Shown piece by piece: positions 1 to 6,932 of a DNA stretch of 8,719 bases. Each line of letters starts with the position of its first letter. The stretch's first letter is position 1. The position numbers and the translations under genes were made by a program. Origin of the DNA: Deltaproteobacteria bacterium (GTDB lineage: Bacteria; Desulfobacterota; Desulfobacteria; Desulfobacterales; ETH-SRB1); NCBI GenBank assembly GCA_030611115.1, contig JAUWQK010000045.1, positions 1 through 8,719 on the forward strand. The letters run 5' to 3'. The notes below the pieces were generated by a model that was not told the origin of the DNA, ran no database searches, and saw only the letters and a list, made by a program, of their open reading frames with translations.

Positions 1-1055
1 AACTTGCCGGGAGGGCTCTCCAATTGGGCAATCAGTTTTTTTGCGCGATCTGCCATTACCAAAAAGGTTGGCCTCCGCCCTTTTCCCAAAACGTATTCTG
101 ACAACTGCAAAGTCTTGTCATTTAATAAATCACGCATATTCTTTTCAAGCGCAGCCACATGGTCGGCTTGCAGAATATGCGTGGCATCAAAATCCGAAAT
201 GTCATTTTGACGCTTTTTTCCCAGAACTTTGGTTTGCACCTCTTGCAGAAAATCGGGAATCTCATTGTAGCTGTCAATGACTACAACAAAAAAATTCCGG
301 TCTCGGAAGTCCTCGCAACACGCTTCAAAATCAGATAAATCTATTTCAAAGTCCGCGCTTGGAATGCTGTCATCTTTCTGAGGCCGCTTTAAGATAATAA
401 ATGGTTGTCTTCTGAAATCCCCAAAAAGTTCTAGAACATGGTCATCTGCATCGTTGAGGCGGGGATCGTCAAAACTTGTCCCCAAAAAGAGCGTTGTGTT
501 TTGGGCCATGACGGCATTGAGCCATTCCACAAAACCCTTGTGACTGGTTTTATAACGTTTGTAATCCATTTTGGAAATGACCATAGAAGAAACCATATCA
601 ATGTCACCATGCAGCTTAATAATAGTTTTTTCCCCAGGATCGATAGAGGACAAGTCTTTATCTCTCGAAATAACCATTGGCGAGAAACCATTTTTTCTAA
701 AGCTATCTTCCAACAGATGGTCGTAGTTAGTTGTAATGAAGAGATTAAGACTCAAACGCACAATGCTATTGTGCAAAAGGTTTTCAGTGTCCGGCCTTGT
801 CTGTAATCGTTCTGCAATGCTCTCACACAATCTCAACTTTCCTACATCACGCTCCAGCCTGGTCGCAAGCCTCAGCAGATCAGTCTCCTTGGTTTCGATA
901 TTATATTGCTTCAGCAAATCATGGATAAGCTCCTTCCATGAAGGCAGACCAGCTGAAACGGAACATCCGGCCCCAATGAAAATAACTAATCTGTTTTTGA
1001 CTATTTCTTCACTTAGGATTGAAATAGCTCTTTGTTTTGCTAAATCCTTTTCCAT
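1..1055 (-). CDS. SIR2-domain protein (probable NAD+-binding/NADase defence effector), N-terminal 351 residues; gene runs off the left edge
   Basis: The frame is open from an ATG at 1055 to the window edge without a stop, so the C-terminal part is missing. The N-terminal domain is SIR2-like. Visible motifs are the nucleotide-binding loop VIFIGAGCSVSAGLPSW at residues 24-40, TTNYD at 108-112, KLHGD at 147-151 (the H is the position of the sirtuin catalytic histidine) and FLGTSFDD at 190-197. This set is typical of SIR2_2-type domains in bacterial defence proteins (Thoeris ThsA, DSR1/DSR2, Avs5, SIR2-HerA), which hydrolyse NAD+ on phage sensing. That function is known of the family; here it is inferred. 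Residues ~250-351 continue beyond the motifs, and the sensor module that would name the system lies outside the window. The start is supported by GGAG/GAGAG 4-10 nt upstream and by an in-frame TGA further upstream with no other start between. It follows the DUF1828 gene after a 257-nt gap. Confidence 0.9.
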   Translation of the reverse strand, partial: MEKDLAKQRAISILSEEIVKNRLVIFIGAGCSVSAGLPSWKELIHDLLKQYNIETKETDLLRLATRLERDVGKLRLCESIAERLQTRPDTENLLHNSIVRLSLNLFITTNYDHLLEDSFRKNGFSPMVISRDKDLSSIDPGEKTIIKLHGDIDMVSSMVISKMDYKRYKTSHKGFVEWLNAVMAQNTTLFLGTSFDDPRLNDADDHVLELFGDFRRQPFIILKRPQKDDSIPSADFEIDLSDFEACCEDFRDRNFFVVVIDSYNEIPDFLQEVQTKVLGKKRQNDISDFDATHILQADHVAALEKNMRDLLNDKTLQLSEYVLGKGRRPTFLVMADRAKKLIAQLESPPGK

Positions 1056-1312
1056 TTGCTCTCTTCTCCAGATACCTTTCGTGCAAAGCGCGTATGAATT
1101 TGTTGAGATGTCTTTAACGAGACAACAAGCAACTCCTTTTGCTCAATGATTTGCTATCCCGTATGAACATGATCGTTTTGGAAATTTATGTGACATCCTC
1201 AGTTTATAAGGTTATATCGTCAAGAAGTAAGTATTGGTTTTCTTTTGCGGTTTTTTCACCAGCAGTGGATAAACTGCGAGCTGTTCCAATATTCTCACAT
1301 GTTTGGATGGCT
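1056..1312. other. Intergenic gap between the DUF1828 and SIR2 genes
   Basis: About 257 nt with no gene I can support. On the minus strand an ATGA overlap with the DUF1828 stop opens a 34-codon frame (1316 down to 1212, beginning [12 protein letters not shown]). An unrelated frame is also open over much the same bases, so neither is convincing. AT-rich boxes such as TTGACG and TATAAA occur upstream of the SIR2 start, but not at canonical spacing, so I do not call a promoter. I see no rho-independent terminator. Confidence 0.4.
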
Positions 1313-2086
1313 TCATATCATGGAATCTCCCAAATATCTCTTTATCCTTTCTCTATTAGTTGCAAGGCTTGAAAACTGTTTTTCGCAGACATCGCTAAAA
1401 CGTGCCAGCACCTTTCGACTGATCTGCTCCTGATCTTCAAAAATGGCAAGGGAACGGAAAGAGACCCCCCATTTTTCAAACTGGAGCAGAGTAATAGTGG
1501 CATCTCGTGTTCTATCATCTGAGGGCAGTGCATGGACTAAAACCGGTTTGGGCATGCCGTTTATCCTGCAATCAATCAGGTACTTGCCACCAGGATCATG
1601 GATGGGATCATGCCAGTCGAACTCACGCCTGTTTTCAGGCAGGGTTTCTTCCATCAATGCTCTGAAATCCTCCATGAAAGTGGAACGAACCCGTTCACGC
1701 GAAAGATAGGTGATATCCGTTATCCTGAGAAGCGCTTGAATAAAACTATACAATGCGTTGCCAAAACGATCATGCAGAATGGGAATAATCAATTCACCTT
1801 CCCGGTCATGCACACTGAATACTGAAAGCGCATTTGTAATGAGTTTTTGTCTGGTACCTCGCTGAAGATCTTTCTCATCCAGGTCATAAGTCAAGTGCAT
1901 ATATGTATGTCCTTCATCTGAGAGAAACCATTCCCCGTTCTCACTTTTTAATACAATAGCGAGATGGTCTCCGTCCTCAAACATAAAAGGAGTAAAAACA
2001 CGGTATCTTTCTATTCCTTCACTTGATATTGTAAGTTTTTCACAGACCTTTTCACGAAAATCCCGTTCAATCATCTCCATATTCAT
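1313..2086 (-). CDS. DUF1828/DUF1829-like protein, 257 aa
   Basis: Function unknown. Residues 36-61 ([12 protein letters not shown] then [11 protein letters not shown]) match the DUF1828 pattern, a beta-rich stretch with a conserved LSDEG turn. The C-terminal half (about 155-250) has the features of DUF1829: [13 protein letters not shown] at 153-165, a core LIDCRING at 170-177 and a final helix with [19 protein letters not shown]. Length fits the usual two-domain form of about 250 aa. The start is chosen from GAGGAG 9 nt upstream, which sits inside the 3' end of the preceding gene. The spacer between that gene's TAA and this ATG is only 3 nt, so the two are co-transcribed and probably translationally coupled. 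The upstream partner is frameshifted, so coupling may now be altered. I recalled the domain assignment from sequence patterns and have not searched it. Confidence 0.8.
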   Translation of the reverse strand: MNMEMIERDFREKVCEKLTISSEGIERYRVFTPFMFEDGDHLAIVLKSENGEWFLSDEGHTYMHLTYDLDEKDLQRGTRQKLITNALSVFSVHDREGELIIPILHDRFGNALYSFIQALLRITDITYLSRERVRSTFMEDFRALMEETLPENRREFDWHDPIHDPGGKYLIDCRINGMPKPVLVHALPSDDRTRDATITLLQFEKWGVSFRSLAIFEDQEQISRKVLARFSDVCEKQFSSLATNRERIKRYLGDSMI

Positions 2087-2089
2087 GGC

Positions 2090-2585
2090 TTAGATCTCCT
2101 CAAAAAGTTTTCTTTGCGGATCAAATGGAACCTCAAATCCACAATTATTAATCATACATGAAACGGCCTCATGGAATTCAGAAAATCGATCCGTTGGTTC
2201 AGCGAATGCGTCCTCTCTTGCACCTAACTGCTGGTAACGCCCGGTTGCCTGATGAATGTGGAAGCCATAAAATGTATCACGCTCAATAGTATTGGTATGC
2301 TCATGACTTTTCCCGTTATATCGCCGTAGTCTAAATAAATAACTGGTTTGAATTTGGAGGTCTATAGGCCAGAATAATTGAAAAATCCAGCGGATTTAAA
2401 AGGCTCTGGCGGAAAATAAGGCGGAAATCACTGCCATCGCTGCCTTTGACATCCAACTCACGTTCTTTATGGCCCCTTTTTGGACGTACTTGTATTTTTG
2501 TTCGGTAATCGGTTGGAAGCAATTTTTTCTCCTTTATCAGAATTGCAATGTCCTTATCTGAAAGAATGGCACTCATATATCTCAT
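2090..2585 (-). pseudogene. DUF6978-like gene, frameshifted by a 4-bp duplication (163 aa if repaired)
   Basis: The upstream part encodes 84 codons (2585 to 2331) ending LAYRPPNSNQLFI-stop. Directly after, another frame continues with FRLRRYNGKSHEHTN, then FYGFHIHQATGRYQ, and ends FDPQRKLFEEI-stop at 2090. The break lies at two adjacent ATTT units. Deleting one restores NQLF-RLRRYNGKSHEHTN, giving one 163-aa protein. This fits a small family I recall as DUF6978 (function unknown), with the RRYNGKSHEHTN block as its signature. Start: AGGAGG at 2588-2593 is only 2 nt from the ATG at 2585 and 11 nt from the ATG at 2576 (MSAILSDKD), so either may be used. It has its own promoter and precedes the DUF1828 gene by 3 nt. 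Family name is moderately sure; the frameshift is directly visible. Confidence 0.75.
2333..2340 (-). repeat. Tandem ATTT ATTT duplication causing the frameshift
   Basis: On the minus strand the gene reads CAGTT-ATTT-ATTT-AGACTACGG. One copy of ATTT gives CAG TTA TTT AGA CTA CGG (QLFRLR), which joins the two halves of the gene in frame. The extra 4 bp looks like a replication-slippage duplication or an assembly error. Confidence 0.8.
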
Positions 2586-2623
2586 TGCCTCCTATTTGAC
2601 TCATTTAATAATTCTGGCTACTC

Positions 2624-2651
2624 AATATAGCACATATAGATAAGGCTGCAA
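2624..2651 (-). promoter_or_regulatory. Extended -10 sigma70-like promoter for the DUF6978-DUF1828 pair
   Basis: On the minus strand TATATT (2624-2629) is immediately preceded by TGC (extended -10, TGn). A weak -35 TTGCAG (2646-2651) lies 16 bp upstream. The predicted transcript start is near 2617, about 32 nt before the ATG at 2585, with AGGAGG inside that leader. This makes the two-gene unit independent of the helicase operon. Confidence 0.5.
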
Positions 2652-2664
2652 AAGGCTAGGGACA

Positions 2665-2850
2665 TCAATCTGTAAGGGATTCGACAATATCCACCGTGCG
2701 CCAGTTGCCGTACTAGTCATGCTTCCTTTCCCGAATCAGTTCTGTCTTAATATGCGAAAAATGGATGCGGGTTATCGAGTTCCAACATCAACTTTCTGGA
2801 GGATTAACAATTCGTCCCGATGGCAAGGTAGTGTGCTGATTAAATATTTT
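2665..2850 (-). pseudogene. Decayed reading frame after the helicase, two in-frame stops; family not recognised
   Basis: One minus-strand frame keeps protein-like sequence over the whole gap below the helicase stop: LPSGRIVNPPES, then a TGA (2788-2790), then ITRIHFSHIKTELIRERKHD, then a TAG (2713-2715), then YGNWRTVDIVESLTD and a final TGA (2665-2667). All three stops share one phase, and the amino-acid composition between them looks coding, which suggests an old C-terminal gene fragment broken by point mutations. A parallel frame reads LELDNPHPF over the middle part, so an additional indel near the CCATTTTTCG run is possible. I do not recognise the protein. The call rests only on the look of the translation. 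Confidence 0.35.
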
Positions 2851-2855
2851 AGCGC

Positions 2856-5720
2856 TCAAACCAGTTTCCAATGAATTCGAAAAAGTTCTTTTGTCTTAAT
2901 TTGCTGCCTCATTTTAGCTTCGATTTCGTCAAGAAGGTTATCTTTCTGCTTTTCTATCTCGTCCTGTGCATCAAACAGCTTTCGACGAAGATCGGTTCTT
3001 TTCTTTTCCATAACTTTAATTTTTCGTTGCAGATTAACTTTTTCTTCCAACCGGGCGATTTTTCTGGACATTGTTTTCTGTTGCTTGATTGCCATATCAA
3101 GATCCTTGATATGTATCTCCAGGCTTTTCTTTCTGTCTTCCGCCCACTTATCAAGCTTGTCCATTTCCTCTTCAAAGAAAACAGCATTTTTTTCAGCAAT
3201 GTCGTTGATAATCCCGGACTGTTTCTCCTTCTGAATATCATCTAACTCTTTTATATTCAATGTACCATTAATGCGGGTTTCATTTTTTACAGGTAAGGAC
3301 AAAAGGCGCATGCACTGGTCGGAATCAAGTAGTATTCCATCATCTGTAATTCCGGCATGGATAATATAATCTTCATCTTCCAGCGCTGAAACAGTAAAGT
3401 TATATACGGCAAGATACCCTTGTTTTCCGATAAGCGTTTCGAGAATGGAAATTTGGCTCTTGGTATTGGTGTAATCAAAAGTTAAGGATTTTTCAGGCGT
3501 ATCAAGCTTTTTTGAATATTGAATAAGCGCCTGTGCAAGGGGATGGCCTATGCGGTAAGTATGTGCATCTGTGACATTTTTTTGAAGTTTATAGATGCCC
3601 GTAGGAATTTTTATGTTTGTGAATGGATTTGTTTTCAGATGAAAAACAGGAGCGCTGTCATTAAATACAGCGTATTCTTTAAGGCCAAACTGCGTGATGG
3701 CCCACAGCCATTGTTCATACCGGCCAAGATATATTTCGCTGTTTTCACGGGTTACCCGGAGTTTTTCAACTACTTCATCATCAAAATGATCAAACAGCTT
3801 TTCACGGGTGGATTTCATATTGGCGGCAATTTTTTCATCCATTTCCGCCTGAAGACTGTCAAAGGCTTCCTGAATCTGCTCCTTTGTTCTGCAGGACTGA
3901 TAAATCTTGGCTATCCTTTTTTCAAAATCAACGCCTGATTCAATGACACCAAGCACTTCATCAGATGCGCCGAAAACGCCGCTGAAAAGCTGGAACTTGT
4001 CTCTGAGCAGTTCAAATACTCTTTGATCCGCTTTGTTTGCCTTGTTTACAAAATTAACAACCACAACATCAAAATCCTGCCCGTAACGGTGACAGCGGCC
4101 AATACGCTGCTCTATTCGCTGCGGATTCCAGGGCAGATCGTAATTGACAACAAGCGAGCAGAACTGAAGGTTTATCCCTTCCGCGCCGGCCTCTGTTGAA
4201 ATCATTATCTTTGCTTCATTCTTGAAATAATCAACAATTGCGGCGCGAATATTGGATGTTCTTGAGTCTGTAATTACATCCGTGCCATTATATTTTTCCA
4301 GCCAGTGTGCAAAAATCTCCTTTGATTTTTCATCACTGTTTGATCCGCTGAATAATACTATTTTGTCTTTGTATTCTGGTATCTCCTGTAAAATTCTATT
4401 CAAATACTGTTGTGTGCGGACAGATTCTGTAAAAATAAGAGCTTTTTCTCTGCCGCCAAGCTCTCTGGCTTTTGCAAATCCCTGCTTAAGCGCTGTTTTA
4501 AGTTTTTCTCCCTTTGCATTATGAACAATGCTTTCAGCTAAATCTCTGAACGCTTCGAGTTCTCCTATTTCACTTTCGATAACCTTGACGTTGACGTCTG
4601 CTTTAGTCAGCACTTCAGCTTCATTGTCATTTTCATCCCATTCATCACAAACTTCCTCGGCAGCACTAAAATCTTCAATAATATCATCATCATATGACTC
4701 AACAATAGTAGCATCTTTGAGTTTCTTCCTTAATTTTCCGGCAAGCATGTCGAGTGTGCGTGAAATTGCGTAAGTTGAAGAAGCAAGAAGTTTGCGTAAT
4801 ATGAGGATCATCAGATGGTGCTGGCCTTTTGGCAGGGCCTGAAGATTTTCTCTTCGCAGATATTCGGATACCATTTCATAAAGGACTTGTTCATCATCGG
4901 TTGGAATGAATTCAATTGTTATGGGTATCCGGTTTTTATAGTTGATATATTCCTGGACATTTCTCCGCAGATGCCGCTTGCATATCGGTTTTAATCTTTC
5001 TTTAAGTTCTATAAACCGGGTGTCGTTATCAATGCGTGCAAACCGGCTTTTATAACTTTTGAGATCGCCAAAAATATGTTCATCAATAATGCTGACAAGA
5101 CCATAAAGTTCCAGAAGTGAGTTTTGCAGAGGTGTAGCTGTAAGTAATACCTTTTTTGAATACTCAAGAGAATGTTTTATGGATTTTCCGATTTTATTAT
5201 CGGTTCTGTAAACATTTCTAAGCTTATGCGCTTCATCAATAACCACAAGATCCCATTTTGTATGTTTAATATATTCTTCTTTGTTACGCGCAAAATGAAA
5301 TGAACAGACAACAATTTTGTTCCGATCAAATGGGTTTTTGCCACCTTGCTTTATAAATTGATTGAAGGATTTTGCTTCAAGGATAATTGAAGGAAGATAA
5401 AATTTGTCGAAAAGCTCCTGGCACCATTGATTTCTTAGACTTGAAGGGACAATAATCAAAAGTTTCTTTTTGCGTTCAGCCCATTTCTGAGCAATAAGGA
5501 TGCCTGCTTCTATCGTCTTTCCAAGACCGACCTCATCGGCAAGAATTGCTCCTTTTGAAAGAGGGGATTTAAAAGCAAAGAGCGCCGCATCTATCTGATG
5601 AGGGTTCAGGTCAACCTGTGCGTTGGATAATATGGCGCTTAGTTTTTCAGGTGTATCAGAAGGACATCTTTTTATTAGCTGATATGCATAATATTTTGCC
5701 TGGTAGGGAGATATTAGCAT
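2856..5720 (-). CDS. SNF2-family DEAD/DEAH-box helicase, 954 aa
   Basis: Superfamily 2 ATPase/translocase of the SNF2/RapA type, acting on double-stranded DNA. Motifs in order: Q-like LNPHQIDAALFAF at 38-50, Walker A ADEVGLGKT at 61-69, Walker B IDEAH at 161-165, motif III TATP at 194-197, motif IV KALIFTES at 426-433, motif V ISTEAGAEGINLQ at 507-519 and motif VI QRIEQRIGRCHRYGQ at 534-548. An acidic insert (about 343-368) separates the RecA lobes. The C-terminal third has no nuclease motif that I can see, and residues ~825-940 form a long charged coiled coil (repeated E/K/Q/L), probably a partner-binding arm. It is the last and largest gene of the five-gene cassette and begins 6 nt after the preceding stop. 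Helicases of this kind occur in DISARM (DrmD) and in many restriction-like loci, but no methyltransferase or nuclease accompanies it here. The helicase identity is certain; its substrate and system are not. Confidence 0.96.
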   Translation of the reverse strand: MLISPYQAKYYAYQLIKRCPSDTPEKLSAILSNAQVDLNPHQIDAALFAFKSPLSKGAILADEVGLGKTIEAGILIAQKWAERKKKLLIIVPSSLRNQWCQELFDKFYLPSIILEAKSFNQFIKQGGKNPFDRNKIVVCSFHFARNKEEYIKHTKWDLVVIDEAHKLRNVYRTDNKIGKSIKHSLEYSKKVLLTATPLQNSLLELYGLVSIIDEHIFGDLKSYKSRFARIDNDTRFIELKERLKPICKRHLRRNVQEYINYKNRIPITIEFIPTDDEQVLYEMVSEYLRRENLQALPKGQHHLMILILRKLLASSTYAISRTLDMLAGKLRKKLKDATIVESYDDDIIEDFSAAEEVCDEWDENDNEAEVLTKADVNVKVIESEIGELEAFRDLAESIVHNAKGEKLKTALKQGFAKARELGGREKALIFTESVRTQQYLNRILQEIPEYKDKIVLFSGSNSDEKSKEIFAHWLEKYNGTDVITDSRTSNIRAAIVDYFKNEAKIMISTEAGAEGINLQFCSLVVNYDLPWNPQRIEQRIGRCHRYGQDFDVVVVNFVNKANKADQRVFELLRDKFQLFSGVFGASDEVLGVIESGVDFEKRIAKIYQSCRTKEQIQEAFDSLQAEMDEKIAANMKSTREKLFDHFDDEVVEKLRVTRENSEIYLGRYEQWLWAITQFGLKEYAVFNDSAPVFHLKTNPFTNIKIPTGIYKLQKNVTDAHTYRIGHPLAQALIQYSKKLDTPEKSLTFDYTNTKSQISILETLIGKQGYLAVYNFTVSALEDEDYIIHAGITDDGILLDSDQCMRLLSLPVKNETRINGTLNIKELDDIQKEKQSGIINDIAEKNAVFFEEEMDKLDKWAEDRKKSLEIHIKDLDMAIKQQKTMSRKIARLEEKVNLQRKIKVMEKKRTDLRRKLFDAQDEIEKQKDNLLDEIEAKMRQQIKTKELFRIHWKLV

Positions 5721-5736
5721 GGTTGTTTAACCAACC
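5721..5736 (-). promoter_or_regulatory. Small hairpin abutting the helicase start codon
   Basis: Minus-strand GGTTG-GTTAAA-CAACC has perfect 5-bp arms. It contains the stop codon of the upstream small gene and ends at the base before the helicase ATG. The only good Shine-Dalgarno, GGAG (5739-5742), lies just outside the other arm. Folding would bring it close to the AUG, while ribosomes finishing the upstream gene would melt the hairpin. This suggests coupled translation; it is an inference from sequence only. Confidence 0.3.
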
Positions 5737-6003
5737 TTCTCCGGCGAAACTCCATAATAGCATCTTTCAACCTGAATTAGCGAGCCAGCATCCGTCGGAG
5801 AGGCATGGTTCAGGATAGCAGCCTCGCTTCTTTTCCCTGCATATTCAAGGGTAACAATCTTAGCCCTGTCCAGCTTAGCAACATCAAATTTTTCAGCCAG
5901 TCCCGGAAAGAATTTTGTCATCAACTCTGGAGGCAGTTCGGTATTTCTTGTTCAATGCTTCAATCAATAGCGCTTGAATAGATAATAATGCCCCCCAGTG
6001 CAT
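5727..6003 (-). pseudogene. Small conserved-looking gene (~91 aa) broken by a one-base indel, between the SNTCDI gene and the helicase
   Basis: ATG at 6003, 5 nt after the previous stop, opens MHWGALLSIQALLIEALNKK and then goes out of frame, stopping at 5893. A second frame carries TELPPELMTKFFPGL, AKIVTLEYAGKRSEAAIL and ends RCYYGVSPEKVG-stop at 5727. Removing one A from the AAA at 5944-5946 joins ALNK to NTELPPEL and gives one 91-aa protein that fills the gap exactly between its neighbours. It has no membrane segment and I cannot name the family. The second frame is in phase with the helicase, separated only by TAA ACA ACC ATG. The gene may be dead, rescued by a +1 shift (a CGA codon follows the site), or intact with a sequencing error. 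The upstream Shine-Dalgarno is weak, which fits translational coupling to the gene before it. Confidence 0.65.
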
Positions 6004-6008
6004 AATTA

Positions 6009-6635
6009 TTAATGCATTGTCCTGGAAACACCATCTCTAATTCTTGTGAAATGAACAGATAGTTTAAAAAGGAACAAATAGAATCCGTAATCGCTCAATG
6101 TAAAAATTCTCTGGCGTTTTACAGATTTTTCGTCAAGCAGATTGGCTGGACAGTTATTTATACGGTCAAAAAATACGATAGAATCATTTTCGAGTTGACC
6201 ACCTTTGGGAAGGTAAAATATATGGCTGATCTGTTGTTTCCGTATGTCGGCAATGTGCGAATTTATTGATTCAATTGATCTCCGGCCGGTATCGACATGA
6301 TTTTTAATAAGACTTTGTTTGTATTTCCCAAGGTTGATTATCGGGGCATAAACCATCCTTAACGGCATAAGACGTTTATTTGACTGATCTATGTCACAAG
6401 TATTTGACAAGATCATGCCTGGCACTTGGCCAACATTAGTGTCTGGGAAATGGATATACAGTAAATTTTGAATTCCATCACCTTGAAAAAGATTTGTATG
6501 GTTGTGCAGATAAGTTGTATATATTCTTTGATCTATATTATGCGGGAATGCTTTTAATTCGTTAAATAATTCTTGTTCTGCGGTAGAGGATAGATGCTGC
6601 GGAAGATACTTTTTTATTTCCTCGAATGGAATCAT
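6009..6635 (-). CDS. Uncharacterised 208-aa protein with SNTCDI motif (TIGR04255 operon, gene 3)
   Basis: Function unknown. The start is placed at the ATG at 6635, because it forms an ATGA overlap with the TGA of the preceding gene, with GGGA 6 nt upstream; a TTG four codons earlier is a weaker option. Notable blocks: QVPGMILSNTCDI at 70-82, AP-II-LGKY around 97-105, HIFYLPKGG at 138-146, VFFDRI at 154-159, and a hydrophobic/aromatic C-terminal block FTLSDYGFYLFLFKLSVHF at 178-196 followed by TR. The buried-looking CD pair and the SNTCD motif might be structural or catalytic; I cannot tell. No signal peptide is seen. It is predicted cytoplasmic, although the C-terminal aromatic stretch could touch membrane. 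The tight junctions with both neighbours mark it as part of the helicase cassette. Confidence 0.8.
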   Translation of the reverse strand: MIPFEEIKKYLPQHLSSTAEQELFNELKAFPHNIDQRIYTTYLHNHTNLFQGDGIQNLLYIHFPDTNVGQVPGMILSNTCDIDQSNKRLMPLRMVYAPIINLGKYKQSLIKNHVDTGRRSIESINSHIADIRKQQISHIFYLPKGGQLENDSIVFFDRINNCPANLLDEKSVKRQRIFTLSDYGFYLFLFKLSVHFTRIRDGVSRTMH

Positions 6636-6931
6636 ATCAAATCCCAAAAGTTCTCATCGACTGTTTTAGAAAATTCAGGGTCTAAATCTTTGATGTTATC
6701 TAATATGGACGAAGCAAATTTATGTATTACATCAATTTGTTCAAGCATTACAGCCTGATCCGGGTTTATTATTTGATAATAATCATATTTTATTTCTTTT
6801 GGCGCACTAATTTGTATATTTGTATTTACAGTATCCAAGTTGATTGTTGTTGGAGCGCCGAGATATGAATAGCATAAAACACCAGCAGTAACGGCGCTTC
6901 CGACAAGATTTCTAAATTGTGGCAATAACAT
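6632..6931 (-). CDS. Small protein with one hydrophobic segment, 99 aa (TIGR04255 operon, gene 2)
   Basis: The protein begins MLLPQFRNLVGSAVTAGVLC; residues 9-26 form a moderately hydrophobic, small-residue-rich segment that could be a transmembrane helix or uncleaved anchor. Residues 27-99 are polar, with a helix around QIDVIHKFASSILDNI and an acidic end (DPEFSKTVDENFWDLI). A basic residue (R7) before the segment suggests the N-terminus is cytoplasmic. GAGG 9 nt upstream supports the start. The gene begins 1 nt after the TIGR04255 stop and overlaps the next gene by 4 nt, so its dose is probably locked to its neighbours. No family recognised. Small membrane-associated partners are common effectors or anchors in defence cassettes, but that role is inference here. 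Confidence 0.75.
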   Translation of the reverse strand: MLLPQFRNLVGSAVTAGVLCYSYLGAPTTINLDTVNTNIQISAPKEIKYDYYQIINPDQAVMLEQIDVIHKFASSILDNIKDLDPEFSKTVDENFWDLI

Positions 6932-6932
6932 C

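Noticed and set aside
431..691. 86-codon minus-strand frame inside the SIR2 gene
   Set aside because: It is out of phase with the SIR2 frame, which shows all family motifs across the same bases.
1212..1316. 34-codon minus-strand frame with an ATGA overlap to the DUF1828 stop
   Set aside because: The overlap and a distant GGGAG are suggestive, but a second frame is equally open over the same bases and the peptide has no recognisable features.
1139..1372. Plus-strand open frames here and across the helicase region (for example 2871-3245, 3519-3938, 4252-4773)
   Set aside because: They lie antisense to clear minus-strand genes or an intergenic gap, have no recognisable motifs or ribosome-binding sites, and follow from AT-rich codon composition on the opposite strand.
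2333..2340. Programmed ribosomal frameshift in the DUF6978-like gene
   Set aside because: A 4-nt tandem duplication is not a known slippery signal, and no stimulatory structure is evident; a slippage mutation explains it better.
2856..5720. Assignment of the helicase to DISARM DrmD
   Set aside because: The SNF2 core is shared, but no DISARM partners (methyltransferase, DrmA, DrmB, DrmC) are present in the window.
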